Positions 1 through 9,068 of a stretch of 64,000 nucleotides of DNA are shown here, in pieces; positions within the stretch are counted from its first letter, which is position 1; each line of letters begins with the position of its first letter. The notes under the pieces were generated by a model. The model saw only the letters and a program-made list of their open reading frames with translations, did not search any database and was not told where the DNA came from. The position numbers and the translations under genes are program-made. This DNA is from CAYQQJ01 sp964419935 (GTDB lineage: Bacteria > Pseudomonadota > Gammaproteobacteria > Pseudomonadales > Cellvibrionaceae): NCBI GenBank assembly GCA_964419935.1, contig CAYQQJ010000010.1:55592-119591 (forward strand). The letters are read 5' to 3'.

Positions 1-10
1 GGCGCGCCTC

Positions 11-39
11 TGGTTTTATCTATGGCACAACTCTATAAT
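11..39 (+). promoter_or_regulatory. possible sigma70 promoter for nqr operon
   Basis: A perfect -10 hexamer TATAAT lies at 34-39, with a weak -35 (TGGTTT, 11-16) 17 bases upstream. It would give a leader of about 185 nt before nqrA. The -35 is poor and nothing else supports it, so this is a low-confidence call. The rest of the 230 bases before nqrA holds no recognisable gene. Confidence 0.3.
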
Positions 40-230
40 TAGCGCGATTTTTTGACGGATCGGAGGTTGCATTGCGTTATCTTTCGATCCGAGTGGGTGG
101 AACACCGGCCACAATCTCCTGGTTGAGTCACTTCAGCCAGTCAGACGTCGCACTATGTGGGTCTGCAATCGTTAAACGGTTGCGTCACCGCGCAGTCAAC
201 TTCTCCAACTAAGTTATTAGGCTAAGACGT

Positions 231-1574
231 ATGAGAAAGATCCGTCGCGGATTGGATTTACCTATTTCGGGAGCTCCCCGACAATCCATTGAAGATGGTC
301 CAACAATTCGTTCAGTCGCGGTTGTCGGCTTCGATTATCACGGCATGAAACCTTCGATGAGTGTTCAGGTCGGGGATAAGGTGAAATTGGGCCAGGAATT
401 GTTCAGCGATAAAAAGCGACCGGGAGTCAAATTCACAGCTCCGGCTGCGGGTACGGTCGCAGCAATCAATCGCGGCGCACAACGTGTACTGCAGTCGGTA
501 GTAATCGACATCGAGGGCGATGAAGCCGAGGAGTTCGCGAGCTACGCTGCGGGCGAACTGGATGGACTCAGCCGTGAGCAGGTGCGCGACAACCTGGTGA
601 ACTCCGGCCTTTGGGCTGCGCTGCGTACACGTCCCTTTAGCCACGTCCCGGCTGTGGATTCTTCGCCCAAAGCTATTTTTGTCAGCATCCTCGACACCAA
701 TCCCCTCGCAGCTGACCCCACGGTTATTATTGATACCAACCGCGACGCGTTCGTCAACGGGTTGAAGCTCCTGAGCAAGCTGACTGACGGCAAGGTATAC
801 GTGGGTCATGGTCCCAAAGCTGCACTGCCCGACGCGCCGGCTTCCAACGTGGTTTTTGAAGGTTTTGACGGCGTTCATCCGGCGGGTAATGTGGGAACCC
901 ACATTCATTTTCTTGAGCCTGCCGCACTCAGCCATGTGGTCTGGACCTTGGGATACCAGGACGTGATGGCGTTCGGTGAACTGTTTACCACCGGCCGACT
1001 GCCGACAGAGCGTATTGTTGCACTGGCGGGGCCTCAAGTGGAATCACCGCGTCTGCTGCGCACGCGCCTGGGCGCAAGCCTGGATGAGTTGACTGCTGGC
1101 GAATTGAAAGCCGGTGAGAACCGCGTCGTTTCCGGTTCAGTGTTTGGTGGTCGTACGGCTCGTGGTCCTCTGGCTTACCTCGGTCGCTACCACAACCAGG
1201 TGAGCGTATTGGAAGAGGGCCGCCAACGCTTTTTCCTCCATTACCTGCGCCTGGGCCTCAACCGTTTTTCGGCGATCGGCATCTATATGTCGAGCCTGTT
1301 CGGCGGCAAGCTGTTTGACTTCACCACGACCACCAACGGCGGTGAGCGCGCCATGGTGCCCATCGGCAACTACGAGCGGGTCATGCCTCTGGATATCCTT
1401 GCCACTCAGTTACTCAGGTCCCTGATTGTTGAAGATACGGAAATGGCACAAAAACTGGGCTGTCTGGAACTGGACGAAGAGGACTTGGCACTATGTACGT
1501 TCGTGTGCCCGGGAAAATACGAATATGGTCCGATTTTGCGTAAAAATCTGGCGCGCATTGAGAAAGAGGGGTAA
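231..1574 (+). CDS. nqrA: Na+-translocating NADH:quinone reductase subunit A
   Basis: NqrA is the large peripheral, cytoplasmic-face subunit of the sodium-pumping NADH:ubiquinone oxidoreductase and is linked to the quinone site. The 447-residue product has the usual family length and the typical N-terminus (MRKIRRGLDLPI), followed by a barrel-sandwich-like region. It has no membrane segment, as expected. The ATG at 231 is preceded by AGGCTAAG. It is the first gene of nqrABCDEF: nqrB starts four bases after its stop, so the two are co-transcribed. Identification is firm because all six subunits follow in canonical order. Confidence 0.97.
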   Translation: MRKIRRGLDLPISGAPRQSIEDGPTIRSVAVVGFDYHGMKPSMSVQVGDKVKLGQELFSDKKRPGVKFTAPAAGTVAAINRGAQRVLQSVVIDIEGDEAEEFASYAAGELDGLSREQVRDNLVNSGLWAALRTRPFSHVPAVDSSPKAIFVSILDTNPLAADPTVIIDTNRDAFVNGLKLLSKLTDGKVYVGHGPKAALPDAPASNVVFEGFDGVHPAGNVGTHIHFLEPAALSHVVWTLGYQDVMAFGELFTTGRLPTERIVALAGPQVESPRLLRTRLGASLDELTAGELKAGENRVVSGSVFGGRTARGPLAYLGRYHNQVSVLEEGRQRFFLHYLRLGLNRFSAIGIYMSSLFGGKLFDFTTTTNGGERAMVPIGNYERVMPLDILATQLLRSLIVEDTEMAQKLGCLELDEEDLALCTFVCPGKYEYGPILRKNLARIEKEG

Positions 1575-1577
1575 GGC

Positions 1578-2777
1578 ATGAGTTTGCGAGGCTTTTTAGA
1601 TAGCCTGGAGCCGCATTTCCATAAGGGCGGACGTTATGAAAAGTGGTACGCCCTCTATGAAGCGGTTGACACCATTTTTTACCAACCGGCTGATGTTACC
1701 AAGACTACATCTCATGTGCGCGACGGCATTGACCTGAAGCGCATCATGATCACTGTCTGGCTGTGTACTTTCCCCGCCATGTTCTACGGCATGTATAACC
1801 TGGGGCTGCAATCCAACCTGGCGCTTGCGGAAATGGGTATGACCTCCATGGAAGGCTGGAGAGCGTCACTGGTGGCATTGATCGCGGGGCACGATCCTTC
1901 CAGTATCTGGGACAACTTCTGGCTTGGCGCCGCCTACTTCCTTCCTATATATGCAGTCACATTTGTTGTGGGCGGCTTCTGGGAAGTGTTGTTTGCCATG
2001 AAGCGCGGCCATGAAGTCAACGAAGGCTTCTTCGTCACTTCCGTTCTGTTTGCCTTGATTTGCCCGCCGGATCTGCCGTTGTGGCAGGTCGCTTTGGGTA
2101 TCAGCTTCGGTGTGGTTGTAGCCAAGGAACTGTTTGGTGGCACCGGTAAAAACTTTATCAACCCCGCGCTCGCCGGCCGCGCATTTCTTTATTTCGCCTA
2201 CGCTGGCGACATGTCAGGTGATGCAGTCTGGGTTGCAGTTGATGGCTACACCAGTGCGACTCCGCTGTCCGTTGCCGCACAGCAGGGTATGGACGCAATG
2301 GTTGGGCAGGTCAGCCTGCTCGAAGCTTTCCTCGGCAGCATTCCAGGCTCGATTGGTGAGACATCTACTTTGGCCATTCTCATCGGTGGCGTTGTGTTGG
2401 TGGGGATGGGTATCGCGTCCTACCGCATCATCGGTGGCGTCATGTTGGGCATGATTGCGACTGCTTTGGTATTCAACTGGGTCGGCTCAGACACCAACGA
2501 CATGTTCAATATGCCGTTCTGGTGGCACTTTGTCCTGGGCGGTTTTGCCTTCGGTATGATTTTCATGGCGACGGATCCGGTTTCTGCATCCATGACCAAT
2601 ACCGGTAAATGGTGGTTTGGTGCCCTGGTCGGTTTCATGACAGTGACGATTCGAGTGGCCAACCCGGCTTTCCCGGAAGGCATCATGTTGGCAATTCTGT
2701 TTGCCAACCTGTTTGCCCCGTTAATCGATCACTTTGTGGTACAGGCAAATGTTAAGCGGAGGTTAGCGCGTGGCTAG
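1578..2777 (+). CDS. nqrB: Na+-NQR subunit B, integral membrane flavoprotein
   Basis: NqrB is the RnfD-type membrane subunit that carries covalently bound FMN and riboflavin and takes part in Na+ translocation. The 399-residue protein has many hydrophobic segments from about residue 55 onward. The flavinylation site is visible as DGYTSAT at residues 222-228, where the last Thr would receive FMN by phosphoester linkage from ApbE (encoded downstream). Many homologues have Ser-Gly in this motif; here it is Thr-Ser, which still keeps the acceptor Thr. Its end overlaps the nqrC start by eight bases, suggesting translational coupling. Confidence 0.97.
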   Translation: MSLRGFLDSLEPHFHKGGRYEKWYALYEAVDTIFYQPADVTKTTSHVRDGIDLKRIMITVWLCTFPAMFYGMYNLGLQSNLALAEMGMTSMEGWRASLVALIAGHDPSSIWDNFWLGAAYFLPIYAVTFVVGGFWEVLFAMKRGHEVNEGFFVTSVLFALICPPDLPLWQVALGISFGVVVAKELFGGTGKNFINPALAGRAFLYFAYAGDMSGDAVWVAVDGYTSATPLSVAAQQGMDAMVGQVSLLEAFLGSIPGSIGETSTLAILIGGVVLVGMGIASYRIIGGVMLGMIATALVFNWVGSDTNDMFNMPFWWHFVLGGFAFGMIFMATDPVSASMTNTGKWWFGALVGFMTVTIRVANPAFPEGIMLAILFANLFAPLIDHFVVQANVKRRLARG

Positions 2778-3543
2778 TAATGATACGGTCAAAAAGACGA
2801 TCACAGTAACTCTGCTGCTATGCATTGTATGTTCCGTGATTGTGTCCACTGCGGCAGTGCTCTTGCGTCCTGCGCAGGTTGCCAACAAACAAGTTGATTT
2901 TCAACGGAACGTGCTTGCCGCTGCCGGCCTGTTGCAGGAAGGTGTGAGCATCGAGGAGCAGTTCAAAGCGGTTACCACTAAAATTGTGGATTTGCGCACC
3001 GGGAAATTCACCGATGAAGTTGACACCGCGGAGTTCGATCAGCGCAAAGCGGCCAAACATCCCACCATGTCTGAAGAAATCGCTGTCGGCAGCGATATTG
3101 CAGGCCTGGGGCGCAAAGCTAACTTCGCGGAAGTCTATCTGATTGACGACGGTGAAGGCGGCAATATTCTGGTTCTGCCGGTAAGCGGCTACGGGCTTTG
3201 GTCGACACTTTACGGTTTTCTGGCGCTTGAGTCGGATCTGAATACCGTCGTCGGCCTGGGCTTCTACGAGCACGCAGAAACTCCCGGACTGGGTGGCGAA
3301 GTGGATAACCCTAACTGGAAGGCGTTGTGGCATGGTAAGAAAGTCTACGATGAGCAGGGCGACGTTGCGCTTTCGGTTGTCAAAGGCAGCGTCAATCCCC
3401 AAGCGCCGGGTGCCGAATACAAGGTTGATGGTTTGTCTGGCGCTACCTTGACCAGTCGGGGTGTGGACAATCTCATCGAATTCTGGATGGGTGAAGCGGG
3501 ATTCAAGACATTTATTCAAAACCTGAAAAGTGGGGAGGCCTAA
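2770..3543 (+). CDS. nqrC: Na+-NQR subunit C, FMN-binding
   Basis: NqrC is a mostly periplasmic subunit anchored by one N-terminal helix (residues about 9-30) with an FMN-binding domain. The covalent FMN motif SGAT is at residues 223-226, so Thr226 is the predicted flavin acceptor for ApbE. The GTG start at 2770 overlaps the end of nqrB and has a strong ribosome-binding site (GGAGG) inside the nqrB 3' end. Length (257 residues) is normal. It is followed at once by nqrD. Confidence 0.97.
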   Translation: MASNDTVKKTITVTLLLCIVCSVIVSTAAVLLRPAQVANKQVDFQRNVLAAAGLLQEGVSIEEQFKAVTTKIVDLRTGKFTDEVDTAEFDQRKAAKHPTMSEEIAVGSDIAGLGRKANFAEVYLIDDGEGGNILVLPVSGYGLWSTLYGFLALESDLNTVVGLGFYEHAETPGLGGEVDNPNWKALWHGKKVYDEQGDVALSVVKGSVNPQAPGAEYKVDGLSGATLTSRGVDNLIEFWMGEAGFKTFIQNLKSGEA

Positions 3544-3546
3544 ACA

Positions 3547-4209
3547 ATGAAAGTCAAAGAGCTTTTATTTGAACCAATTTTCAACAACAACCCCATTGCT
3601 TTACAGATTCTTGGTATTTGTTCCGCACTGGCAGTCACCAGTAACCTGAAGGTGACGCTGGTAATGTGTGTGGCGTTGACTTTGGTAACTGCATTTTCGA
3701 ATTTCTTCGTATCCATCGTTCGCAACTACATTCCCAACAGCATCCGCATTATCGTGCAGATGACGATTATTGCCTCGTTGGTGATTTTGGTGGACGAAGT
3801 TTTGCAGGCGGTTGCCTACGATGTCAGCAAACAGTTGTCGGTTTTCGTTGGCCTGATTATTACCAACTGTATCGTTATGGGCCGCGCTGAAGCGTTTGCT
3901 ATGCAGAATTCGCCTGTCCCAAGCTTCCTAGACGGTATCGGCAATGGCTTGGGTTACAGCGTCCTGCTGGTTGCCCTCGCTATTGTGCGCGAACTTTTTG
4001 GTTCCGGTACGCTGTTGGGCTATGAGATATTGCCGCTGGCGACCGAAGGAGGTTGGTATATCTCCAATGGGCTTTTATTGTTGCCGCCAAGTGCGTTCTT
4101 CCTGATCGGTTTCTTTATCTGGATTTTGCGCTCCGTGAAGACAGAGCAGGTAGAGCCCCAGGATTATAAAATCTCTCCGAACACTATTTCTGCCCAGGAG
4201 GCCATGTAA
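3547..4209 (+). CDS. nqrD: Na+-NQR subunit D, integral membrane
   Basis: NqrD belongs to the NqrDE/RnfAE family of six-helix membrane subunits that pair pseudo-symmetrically with NqrE around an iron centre in the membrane. The 220-residue product is almost wholly hydrophobic. A GGGGAGG ribosome-binding site ends about six bases before the ATG. Its stop codon overlaps the nqrE start (TAATG), which implies coupled, equimolar translation of the D/E pair. Confidence 0.96.
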   Translation: MKVKELLFEPIFNNNPIALQILGICSALAVTSNLKVTLVMCVALTLVTAFSNFFVSIVRNYIPNSIRIIVQMTIIASLVILVDEVLQAVAYDVSKQLSVFVGLIITNCIVMGRAEAFAMQNSPVPSFLDGIGNGLGYSVLLVALAIVRELFGSGTLLGYEILPLATEGGWYISNGLLLLPPSAFFLIGFFIWILRSVKTEQVEPQDYKISPNTISAQEAM

Positions 4210-4817
4210 TGGAAGGCCTGATTTCCTTATTTATTCGAGCCGTATTCATTGAGAATATGGCTTTGGCGTTCTTTCTTGGAATGTGTACATTTCTGGCTAT
4301 CTCCAAGAAAATTGAAGCAGCCATTGGTCTAGGCATCGCAGTTATTGTGGTGCTTACAATCACCGTGCCGGCGAACAATCTTCTCTATACCTATCTACTG
4401 GCAGACGGTGCACTGGCGTGGGCTGGATTGCCCGATGTGGATTTGAGCTTCCTTGGGCTGATCAGCTATATCGGCGTCATTGCAGCCATTGTGCAGATAA
4501 TGGAAATGGTGTTGGACAAATATGTTCCCGCACTCTACAACGCGCTCGGTGTGTTTTTGCCATTGATCACGGTGAACTGCGCGATTTTGGGTGCGGTGCT
4601 TTTCATGGTTGAGCGCGACTATAACTTCAGTGAAAGCGTCGTGTTTGGTGCCGGGGCTGGCGTGGGTTGGGCTCTGGCCATCGTTGCACTTGCCGGTATT
4701 CGAGAAAAGTTAAAGTACAGCGACGTGCCTGCGGGACTGCGTGGCCTGGGCATCACATTTATTACTGCCGGTTTGATGGCGTTGGGCTTCATGTCTTTCG
4801 GCGGCATCGACCTGTAA
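4209..4817 (+). CDS. nqrE: Na+-NQR subunit E, integral membrane
   Basis: NqrE is the partner of NqrD and a homologue of RnfA. The 202-residue polytopic protein begins MEGLISLFIRAVFIENM, characteristic of the family. The start codon overlaps the nqrD stop by one base and is preceded by CAGGAGG inside nqrD. nqrF follows after 22 bases. Confidence 0.96.
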   Translation: MEGLISLFIRAVFIENMALAFFLGMCTFLAISKKIEAAIGLGIAVIVVLTITVPANNLLYTYLLADGALAWAGLPDVDLSFLGLISYIGVIAAIVQIMEMVLDKYVPALYNALGVFLPLITVNCAILGAVLFMVERDYNFSESVVFGAGAGVGWALAIVALAGIREKLKYSDVPAGLRGLGITFITAGLMALGFMSFGGIDL

Positions 4818-4839
4818 ACCAGCGAGGACTTTTTTCAGA

Positions 4840-6063
4840 ATGAACATAGAAATAATTTTAGGCGTTGGTATGTTCACTGGCATCGTGCTTGCGCTGGTGG
4901 TAGTGATTCTTGCTGCGCGCGCAAAGTTGGTGAGCACCGGTAATGTCAATATCGATATCAATGGTGAGAAGACCGTTTCTACCCCCGCCGGTGGAAAATT
5001 GTTGCAAACGTTGGCCTCAAACGACCTGTTTCTCGCCTCAGCCTGCGGCGGTGGTGGCACCTGTGCACAGTGTCGCTGCATAGTGCTCGAAGGCGGCGGC
5101 TCCATGTTGCCTACGGAAAAAACACATTTCTCGCCTCGGGAAGAGAAAGAAGGCTGGCGTTTGAGTTGTCAGGTTGCCGTCAAGCAGGATATGAAGGTCA
5201 AAGTGCCGGAAGAAGTATTCGGCGTTAAGCAGTGGGAATGCACTGTGGTCTCCAACCCTAATGTTGCTACCTTCATTAAAGAGCTGACGCTGAAATTGCC
5301 GGAAGGCGAAAATGTGGATTTCCGGGCAGGCGGTTATGTGCAGCTTGAAGTGCCACCCCATCACGTGAAGTACAAAGATTTTGATATCGAAGACAAATTC
5401 CGTGGCGATTGGGAGCGTTTTGGTTTCTTCAATCTTGAATCCAAAGTGAATGACACAACCATACGTGCCTATTCCATGGCCAATTACCCGGAAGAACGTG
5501 GTGTGGTGAAGTTCAATATCCGTATTGCAACACCGCCGCCAAAGTCCACCGGTATACCACCTGGAATCATGTCGTCTTACGTATTCAATCTGAAGCCCGG
5601 CGACAAGATCAGCGTGTTTGGACCGTTTGGTGAGTTCTTCGCCAAGGAAACGGACAATGAAATGGTGTTTATCGGCGGTGGTGCCGGCATGGCTCCGATG
5701 CGTTCGCACATATTTGATCAGTTGAAGCGCTTGAACAGCAAACGCAAAATGACCTTCTGGTACGGCGCGCGGTCGTTGAAAGAGCTGTTCTACAAAGAAG
5801 ACTACGACATGCTCGCGGCCGAGAATGACAACTTTACCTGGCATATCGCGCTGTCGGATCCGCAGCCTGAAGATAACTGGGACGGCTTGACCGGCTTTAT
5901 TCACAATGTGTTGTACGAGGAATATCTGAAGGATCACCCGGCACCGGAAGATTGTGAGTACTATATGTGTGGGCCGCCCATGATGAACGCCGCCTGTATC
6001 AAAATGTTGAAAGATCTGGGCGTTGAAGATGAGAATATCATGCTCGACGACTTTGGTGGCTAA
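4840..6063 (+). CDS. nqrF: Na+-NQR subunit F, NADH dehydrogenase
   Basis: NqrF is the entry point for electrons: it oxidises NADH through FAD and passes electrons to a 2Fe-2S centre. The order of parts is one N-terminal membrane helix (about residues 4-28), a plant-type ferredoxin domain with cysteines 69, 75, 78 and 110, then a ferredoxin-reductase module with the FAD motif RAYSMANYP and the NADH-binding GGGAGMAP. The length of 407 is typical. It is the last structural gene of the operon; the maturation genes apbE and nqrM follow but are separated by a palindromic element starting two bases after the stop. Confidence 0.97.
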   Translation: MNIEIILGVGMFTGIVLALVVVILAARAKLVSTGNVNIDINGEKTVSTPAGGKLLQTLASNDLFLASACGGGGTCAQCRCIVLEGGGSMLPTEKTHFSPREEKEGWRLSCQVAVKQDMKVKVPEEVFGVKQWECTVVSNPNVATFIKELTLKLPEGENVDFRAGGYVQLEVPPHHVKYKDFDIEDKFRGDWERFGFFNLESKVNDTTIRAYSMANYPEERGVVKFNIRIATPPPKSTGIPPGIMSSYVFNLKPGDKISVFGPFGEFFAKETDNEMVFIGGGAGMAPMRSHIFDQLKRLNSKRKMTFWYGARSLKELFYKEDYDMLAAENDNFTWHIALSDPQPEDNWDGLTGFIHNVLYEEYLKDHPAPEDCEYYMCGPPMMNAACIKMLKDLGVEDENIMLDDFGG

Positions 6064-6064
6064 C

Positions 6065-6230
6065 CTAGAGCCTGTCGGACTTACGGCTGATCTGCTGCGC
6101 CGGCGGGAAATCGGTCAATTTTTCCGCGCTTTTTTGTTGATAGAACCACTATGCGCCTCAAAAGCGCGAAAAACTATCCTCGATTTCGCGCCTTGCTCGC
6201 TACGATGGCTTAAGTCCGACAGACTCCTAG
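6065..6230. repeat. palindromic MITE-like element with CTAG ends
   Basis: The element starts with CTAGAGCCTGTCGGACTTA and ends with TAAGTCCGACAGACTCCTAG, which are near-perfect inverse complements. Inverted similarity continues inward (a TTTTTCCGCGCTTTT block against AAAAGCGCGAAAAA), so the whole 166 bp can fold into one long imperfect hairpin with a loop of about 26 bases. CTAG flanks both ends and could be a 4-bp target duplication. There is no open reading frame for a transposase. It sits between the nqrF stop and apbE. Mobility by an outside transposase is inferred. Confidence 0.75.
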
Positions 6231-6258
6231 CCGGTTAATAGCAGTTATTGAGGCAAGC

Positions 6259-7308
6259 ATGTCCAAGGCAGAACAATCTCAAAAGGCGAGGGTGGCACAG
6301 CTGCTCTCGCTTTATCTTTTTTTGGCCTCCATATTATTTTTAGGCGCATGTACAGATCGCGGAAAACCGGTTATCGCCATAGAAGGCGAAACCATGGGCA
6401 CCTACTACCATATCAAGGTAGTGGATGCGCCGGTGTCCGTGGATGCGGTGGGGCTGCGGGAGATCACCGAGCAGGCATTGGCGGACATCAATAGTATGAT
6501 GTCTACCTATATTCCGGACTCGGAGTTGATGCAACTGAACCGCGAGCCAACTAATGTGTGGGTGAAGGTTTCTGACCCGTTGTACAGCGTATTGAAAACC
6601 AGTGAACGAATCAGCAGGCTCAGTGACGGTGCATTTGATATTACGGTAGCCCCGCTGGTGAATCTTTGGGGGTTCGGGCCTCATCGATCGTCAGAAGTGC
6701 CGTCGGATGAGGCGATTAACGATGCACTTTTCAATATCGGTTTTCAGTTTGTTGAACTGGACGAAAATTCCCCACAGGTTCGCCGGCTAAAGGACGTCAA
6801 ACTCGATTTATCCGGCGTAGCCAAGGGCTATGGCGCTGACTTTTTAGCGGAGATCTATCGCGATCACCAGCTGCAGAATTTTATGATTGAAATTGGCGGT
6901 GAGCTGCGCATCTCGGGTTACAACCCCAACGGCAAGCCCTGGCGGATCGGTATCGAGTCACCCACTCTGGCGCAAACAGGTGCGGTGCAAGCCATTGAAG
7001 TGGCGAACGCGGGAATGGCCACATCAGGGGATTACCGAAACTACTATGAAGTCGACGGTCAGCGGGTTTCCCACACCATTGATCCGGCAACGGGTAGGCC
7101 GATTACCCATAGCCTGGCCTCGGTCACAGTGATTGCTGATACGGCCGCTGACGCGGATGCCCTGGCAACGGCATTTAACGTGATGGGTGCGGAGAAAGGG
7201 CGCGCATTGGCTGAGCAAGAGGGGATTGCAGTATATTTTATTGAACACAAAAATGGCGGTTTTGTCTCAGACTACAGTGGGGCATTTGAGCATTATTTGC
7301 GCGACTAG
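6259..7308 (+). CDS. apbE: FAD:protein FMN transferase, lipoprotein
   Basis: ApbE (also called Ftp) attaches FMN from FAD to the Thr of the SGAT-type motifs of NqrB and NqrC; its place directly after nqrF fits this. The 349-residue product has a hydrophobic N-terminus ending in a lipobox-like LGAC, so it is probably a periplasmic lipoprotein. Family motifs are visible: GETMGTYYHIKV near the mature start, the FDITVAPLVNLWGFG region, LDLSGVAKGYGAD, and the C-terminal SHTIDPATGRP. The ATG has GAGG six bases upstream. It forms a gene pair with nqrM. Confidence 0.95.
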   Translation: MSKAEQSQKARVAQLLSLYLFLASILFLGACTDRGKPVIAIEGETMGTYYHIKVVDAPVSVDAVGLREITEQALADINSMMSTYIPDSELMQLNREPTNVWVKVSDPLYSVLKTSERISRLSDGAFDITVAPLVNLWGFGPHRSSEVPSDEAINDALFNIGFQFVELDENSPQVRRLKDVKLDLSGVAKGYGADFLAEIYRDHQLQNFMIEIGGELRISGYNPNGKPWRIGIESPTLAQTGAVQAIEVANAGMATSGDYRNYYEVDGQRVSHTIDPATGRPITHSLASVTVIADTAADADALATAFNVMGAEKGRALAEQEGIAVYFIEHKNGGFVSDYSGAFEHYLRD

Positions 7309-7328
7309 TCGCGAGAGAGGTAACAGCA

Positions 7329-7574
7329 ATGACAGTTTTCATTTTAAGTTTTTTGGTGATGCTCGGCATCGTGATCGCGATGTCGGTGGGTGTTCTGCTC
7401 GGAGGAAAGCCAATCAAAGGCTCATGCGGCGGTATGAGTGCTCTCGGAATTGGCACGGCCTGTGATATTTGCGGCGGCGACACCAGTAAATGTGAAAATG
7501 AGACTGAGCAGTCCAATGCATCCGCCTCCAAAGCATTGGCATATGATGCGTCTGGGGTGGAATCCAGAAAATAA
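7329..7574 (+). CDS. nqrM: Na+-NQR maturation protein NqrM
   Basis: This 81-residue protein has one N-terminal membrane helix (about residues 3-22) followed by a cysteine-containing segment (Cys at GSCGG, TACDIC and SKCEN). This is the pattern of NqrM (formerly DUF539), which is required for assembly of Na+-NQR, probably by delivering iron to the Cys4 centre formed by NqrD and NqrE. It lies 20 bases after apbE, in the position the gene takes in many nqr operons. The stop is followed 17 bases later by sthA. Confidence 0.92.
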   Translation: MTVFILSFLVMLGIVIAMSVGVLLGGKPIKGSCGGMSALGIGTACDICGGDTSKCENETEQSNASASKALAYDASGVESRK

Positions 7575-7591
7575 TTATAAGGTCCGAGTGA

Positions 7592-8992
7592 ATGGCAGAT
7601 TATCAGTATGATCTGATTGTAATTGGTGCCGGTCCCGCTGGTGAAGCGGCGGCCATGGCCGCAGCAAAAAGCGAGATGCGTGTGGGCGTGGTGGAGAACC
7701 GCGGAGTGGTGGGTGGTAATTGCGCCCACAAGGGCACCATCCCCTCGAAGGCGTTGCGACACGCGGTCAAGCAGATCATCCACTTCAGTTCCCTGCCGAT
7801 GTTTCGCAATCTCGGCACGCACAGTGCGCCGAGTTATCCGCAGGTGCTGGAGTCTGCGGCGCAGGTCATTCCCAAGCAGGTGCAGTTGCATACGGAATTT
7901 TATGTGCGAAATCGCATTAAACTGCATGACGGACATGCCAAATTTATTAATTCGTCGCAGATCGAGGTAGTTGGCTCGGGTGGCGTTCGAGATATTATTT
8001 CCGCTGACAAATTTCTGATCGCTACGGGTTCACGCCCCTACCACCCGCCCGGTGTGAACTTCAATCACCCGCGTATCTATGACAGTGACTCCATTCTGGA
8101 TATGCAACACACACCACGCACTCTGATTATTTACGGCGCGGGTGTTATTGGATGCGAATATGCCTCCATTTTTGCCGGTCTCGGTATGAAGGTGGACCTG
8201 ATCAATAACCGCGAACGGCTGCTGTCGTTTCTCGATGACGAGATATCCGATGCGCTCAGTTATCACCTGCGGGGCAATGGTGTCATGGTCCGCCATCGCG
8301 AGGAATACGAAAACGTAGAAGCGGGTGATTCCGGTGTGGTGCTGAATCTGAAGTCAGGTAAACGGATCAAAGCTGACGCGCTGCTCTGGTGTAATGGCCG
8401 GTCAGGCAACACGGAGCACCTGGGTTTGGAAAATCTGGGTCTTGAAGCCAACAGCCGCGGCCAGTTAACGGTGGATCAGAATTACCTTACCACAGTGCCC
8501 AATATCTATGCCGCCGGTGATGTTATTGGCTGGCCCAGCCTGGCGAGTGCTTCCTACGATCAAGGTCGCGCGGTCTTGTCCGGGATCAAGGGTGAAAGCT
8601 ACCGTATTGTAGAGGATGCTCCAACGGGAATTTATACACTGCCGGAGATCAGCTCCATTGGTAAAACCGAAGCGGAGCTCACGGCTGCCAAAGTGCCTTA
8701 TGAAGTGGGCCGTGCGTTTTTCAAGGATACGGCGCGGGGCCAGATAAGTGGTGAAAACGTCGGAATGCTGAAGTTGTTGTTCCGCATTGATACGTTCGAG
8801 ATTCTGGGGATTCACTGCTTTGGTGCCGAGGCGGCTGAAATTATTCACATCGGCCAGGCGATCATGAGCCAGGAAGGGTCAGCCAATACGATCAATTACT
8901 TCAGTAACACCACCTTCAATTATCCGACAATGGCGGAGGCCTATCGCGTAGCGGCCCTCAATGGCCTAAACCGGGTCAACCGTCACAATTGA
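7592..8992 (+). CDS. sthA: soluble pyridine nucleotide transhydrogenase
   Basis: SthA is a cytoplasmic FAD enzyme that interconverts NADPH + NAD+ and NADP+ + NADH, mainly to dissipate excess NADPH. The 466-residue protein has an N-terminal dinucleotide fold (GAGPAGEAA) and a second one near residue 180 (GAGVIGCEYAS). It belongs to the flavoprotein disulfide reductase family, but the redox disulfide is incomplete: the segment reads GGNCAHKGTIPSK, with Thr where the second Cys of reductases lies. This is the known SthA signature and separates it from lipoamide dehydrogenase. Neighbour of the nqr cluster, as in Pseudomonas. Confidence 0.96.
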   Translation: MADYQYDLIVIGAGPAGEAAAMAAAKSEMRVGVVENRGVVGGNCAHKGTIPSKALRHAVKQIIHFSSLPMFRNLGTHSAPSYPQVLESAAQVIPKQVQLHTEFYVRNRIKLHDGHAKFINSSQIEVVGSGGVRDIISADKFLIATGSRPYHPPGVNFNHPRIYDSDSILDMQHTPRTLIIYGAGVIGCEYASIFAGLGMKVDLINNRERLLSFLDDEISDALSYHLRGNGVMVRHREEYENVEAGDSGVVLNLKSGKRIKADALLWCNGRSGNTEHLGLENLGLEANSRGQLTVDQNYLTTVPNIYAAGDVIGWPSLASASYDQGRAVLSGIKGESYRIVEDAPTGIYTLPEISSIGKTEAELTAAKVPYEVGRAFFKDTARGQISGENVGMLKLLFRIDTFEILGIHCFGAEAAEIIHIGQAIMSQEGSANTINYFSNTTFNYPTMAEAYRVAALNGLNRVNRHN

Positions 8993-9068
8993 CCTGCTGC
9001 GGTTCATTGCTTAGTTGGATAGTTTCGGTTGTCGGGTTACTCTCAGGGCTCGTCTTAATTCGACTTAT

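Noticed and set aside
1..8. GGCGCGCC at the very start of the window
   Set aside because: An 8-base palindrome at the window edge has no supporting context and is best seen as chance.
5038..5937. Minus-strand open frame of 299 codons opposite nqrF
   Set aside because: It mirrors nqrF, is unusually rich in His and Phe as antisense frames often are, and has no start signal.
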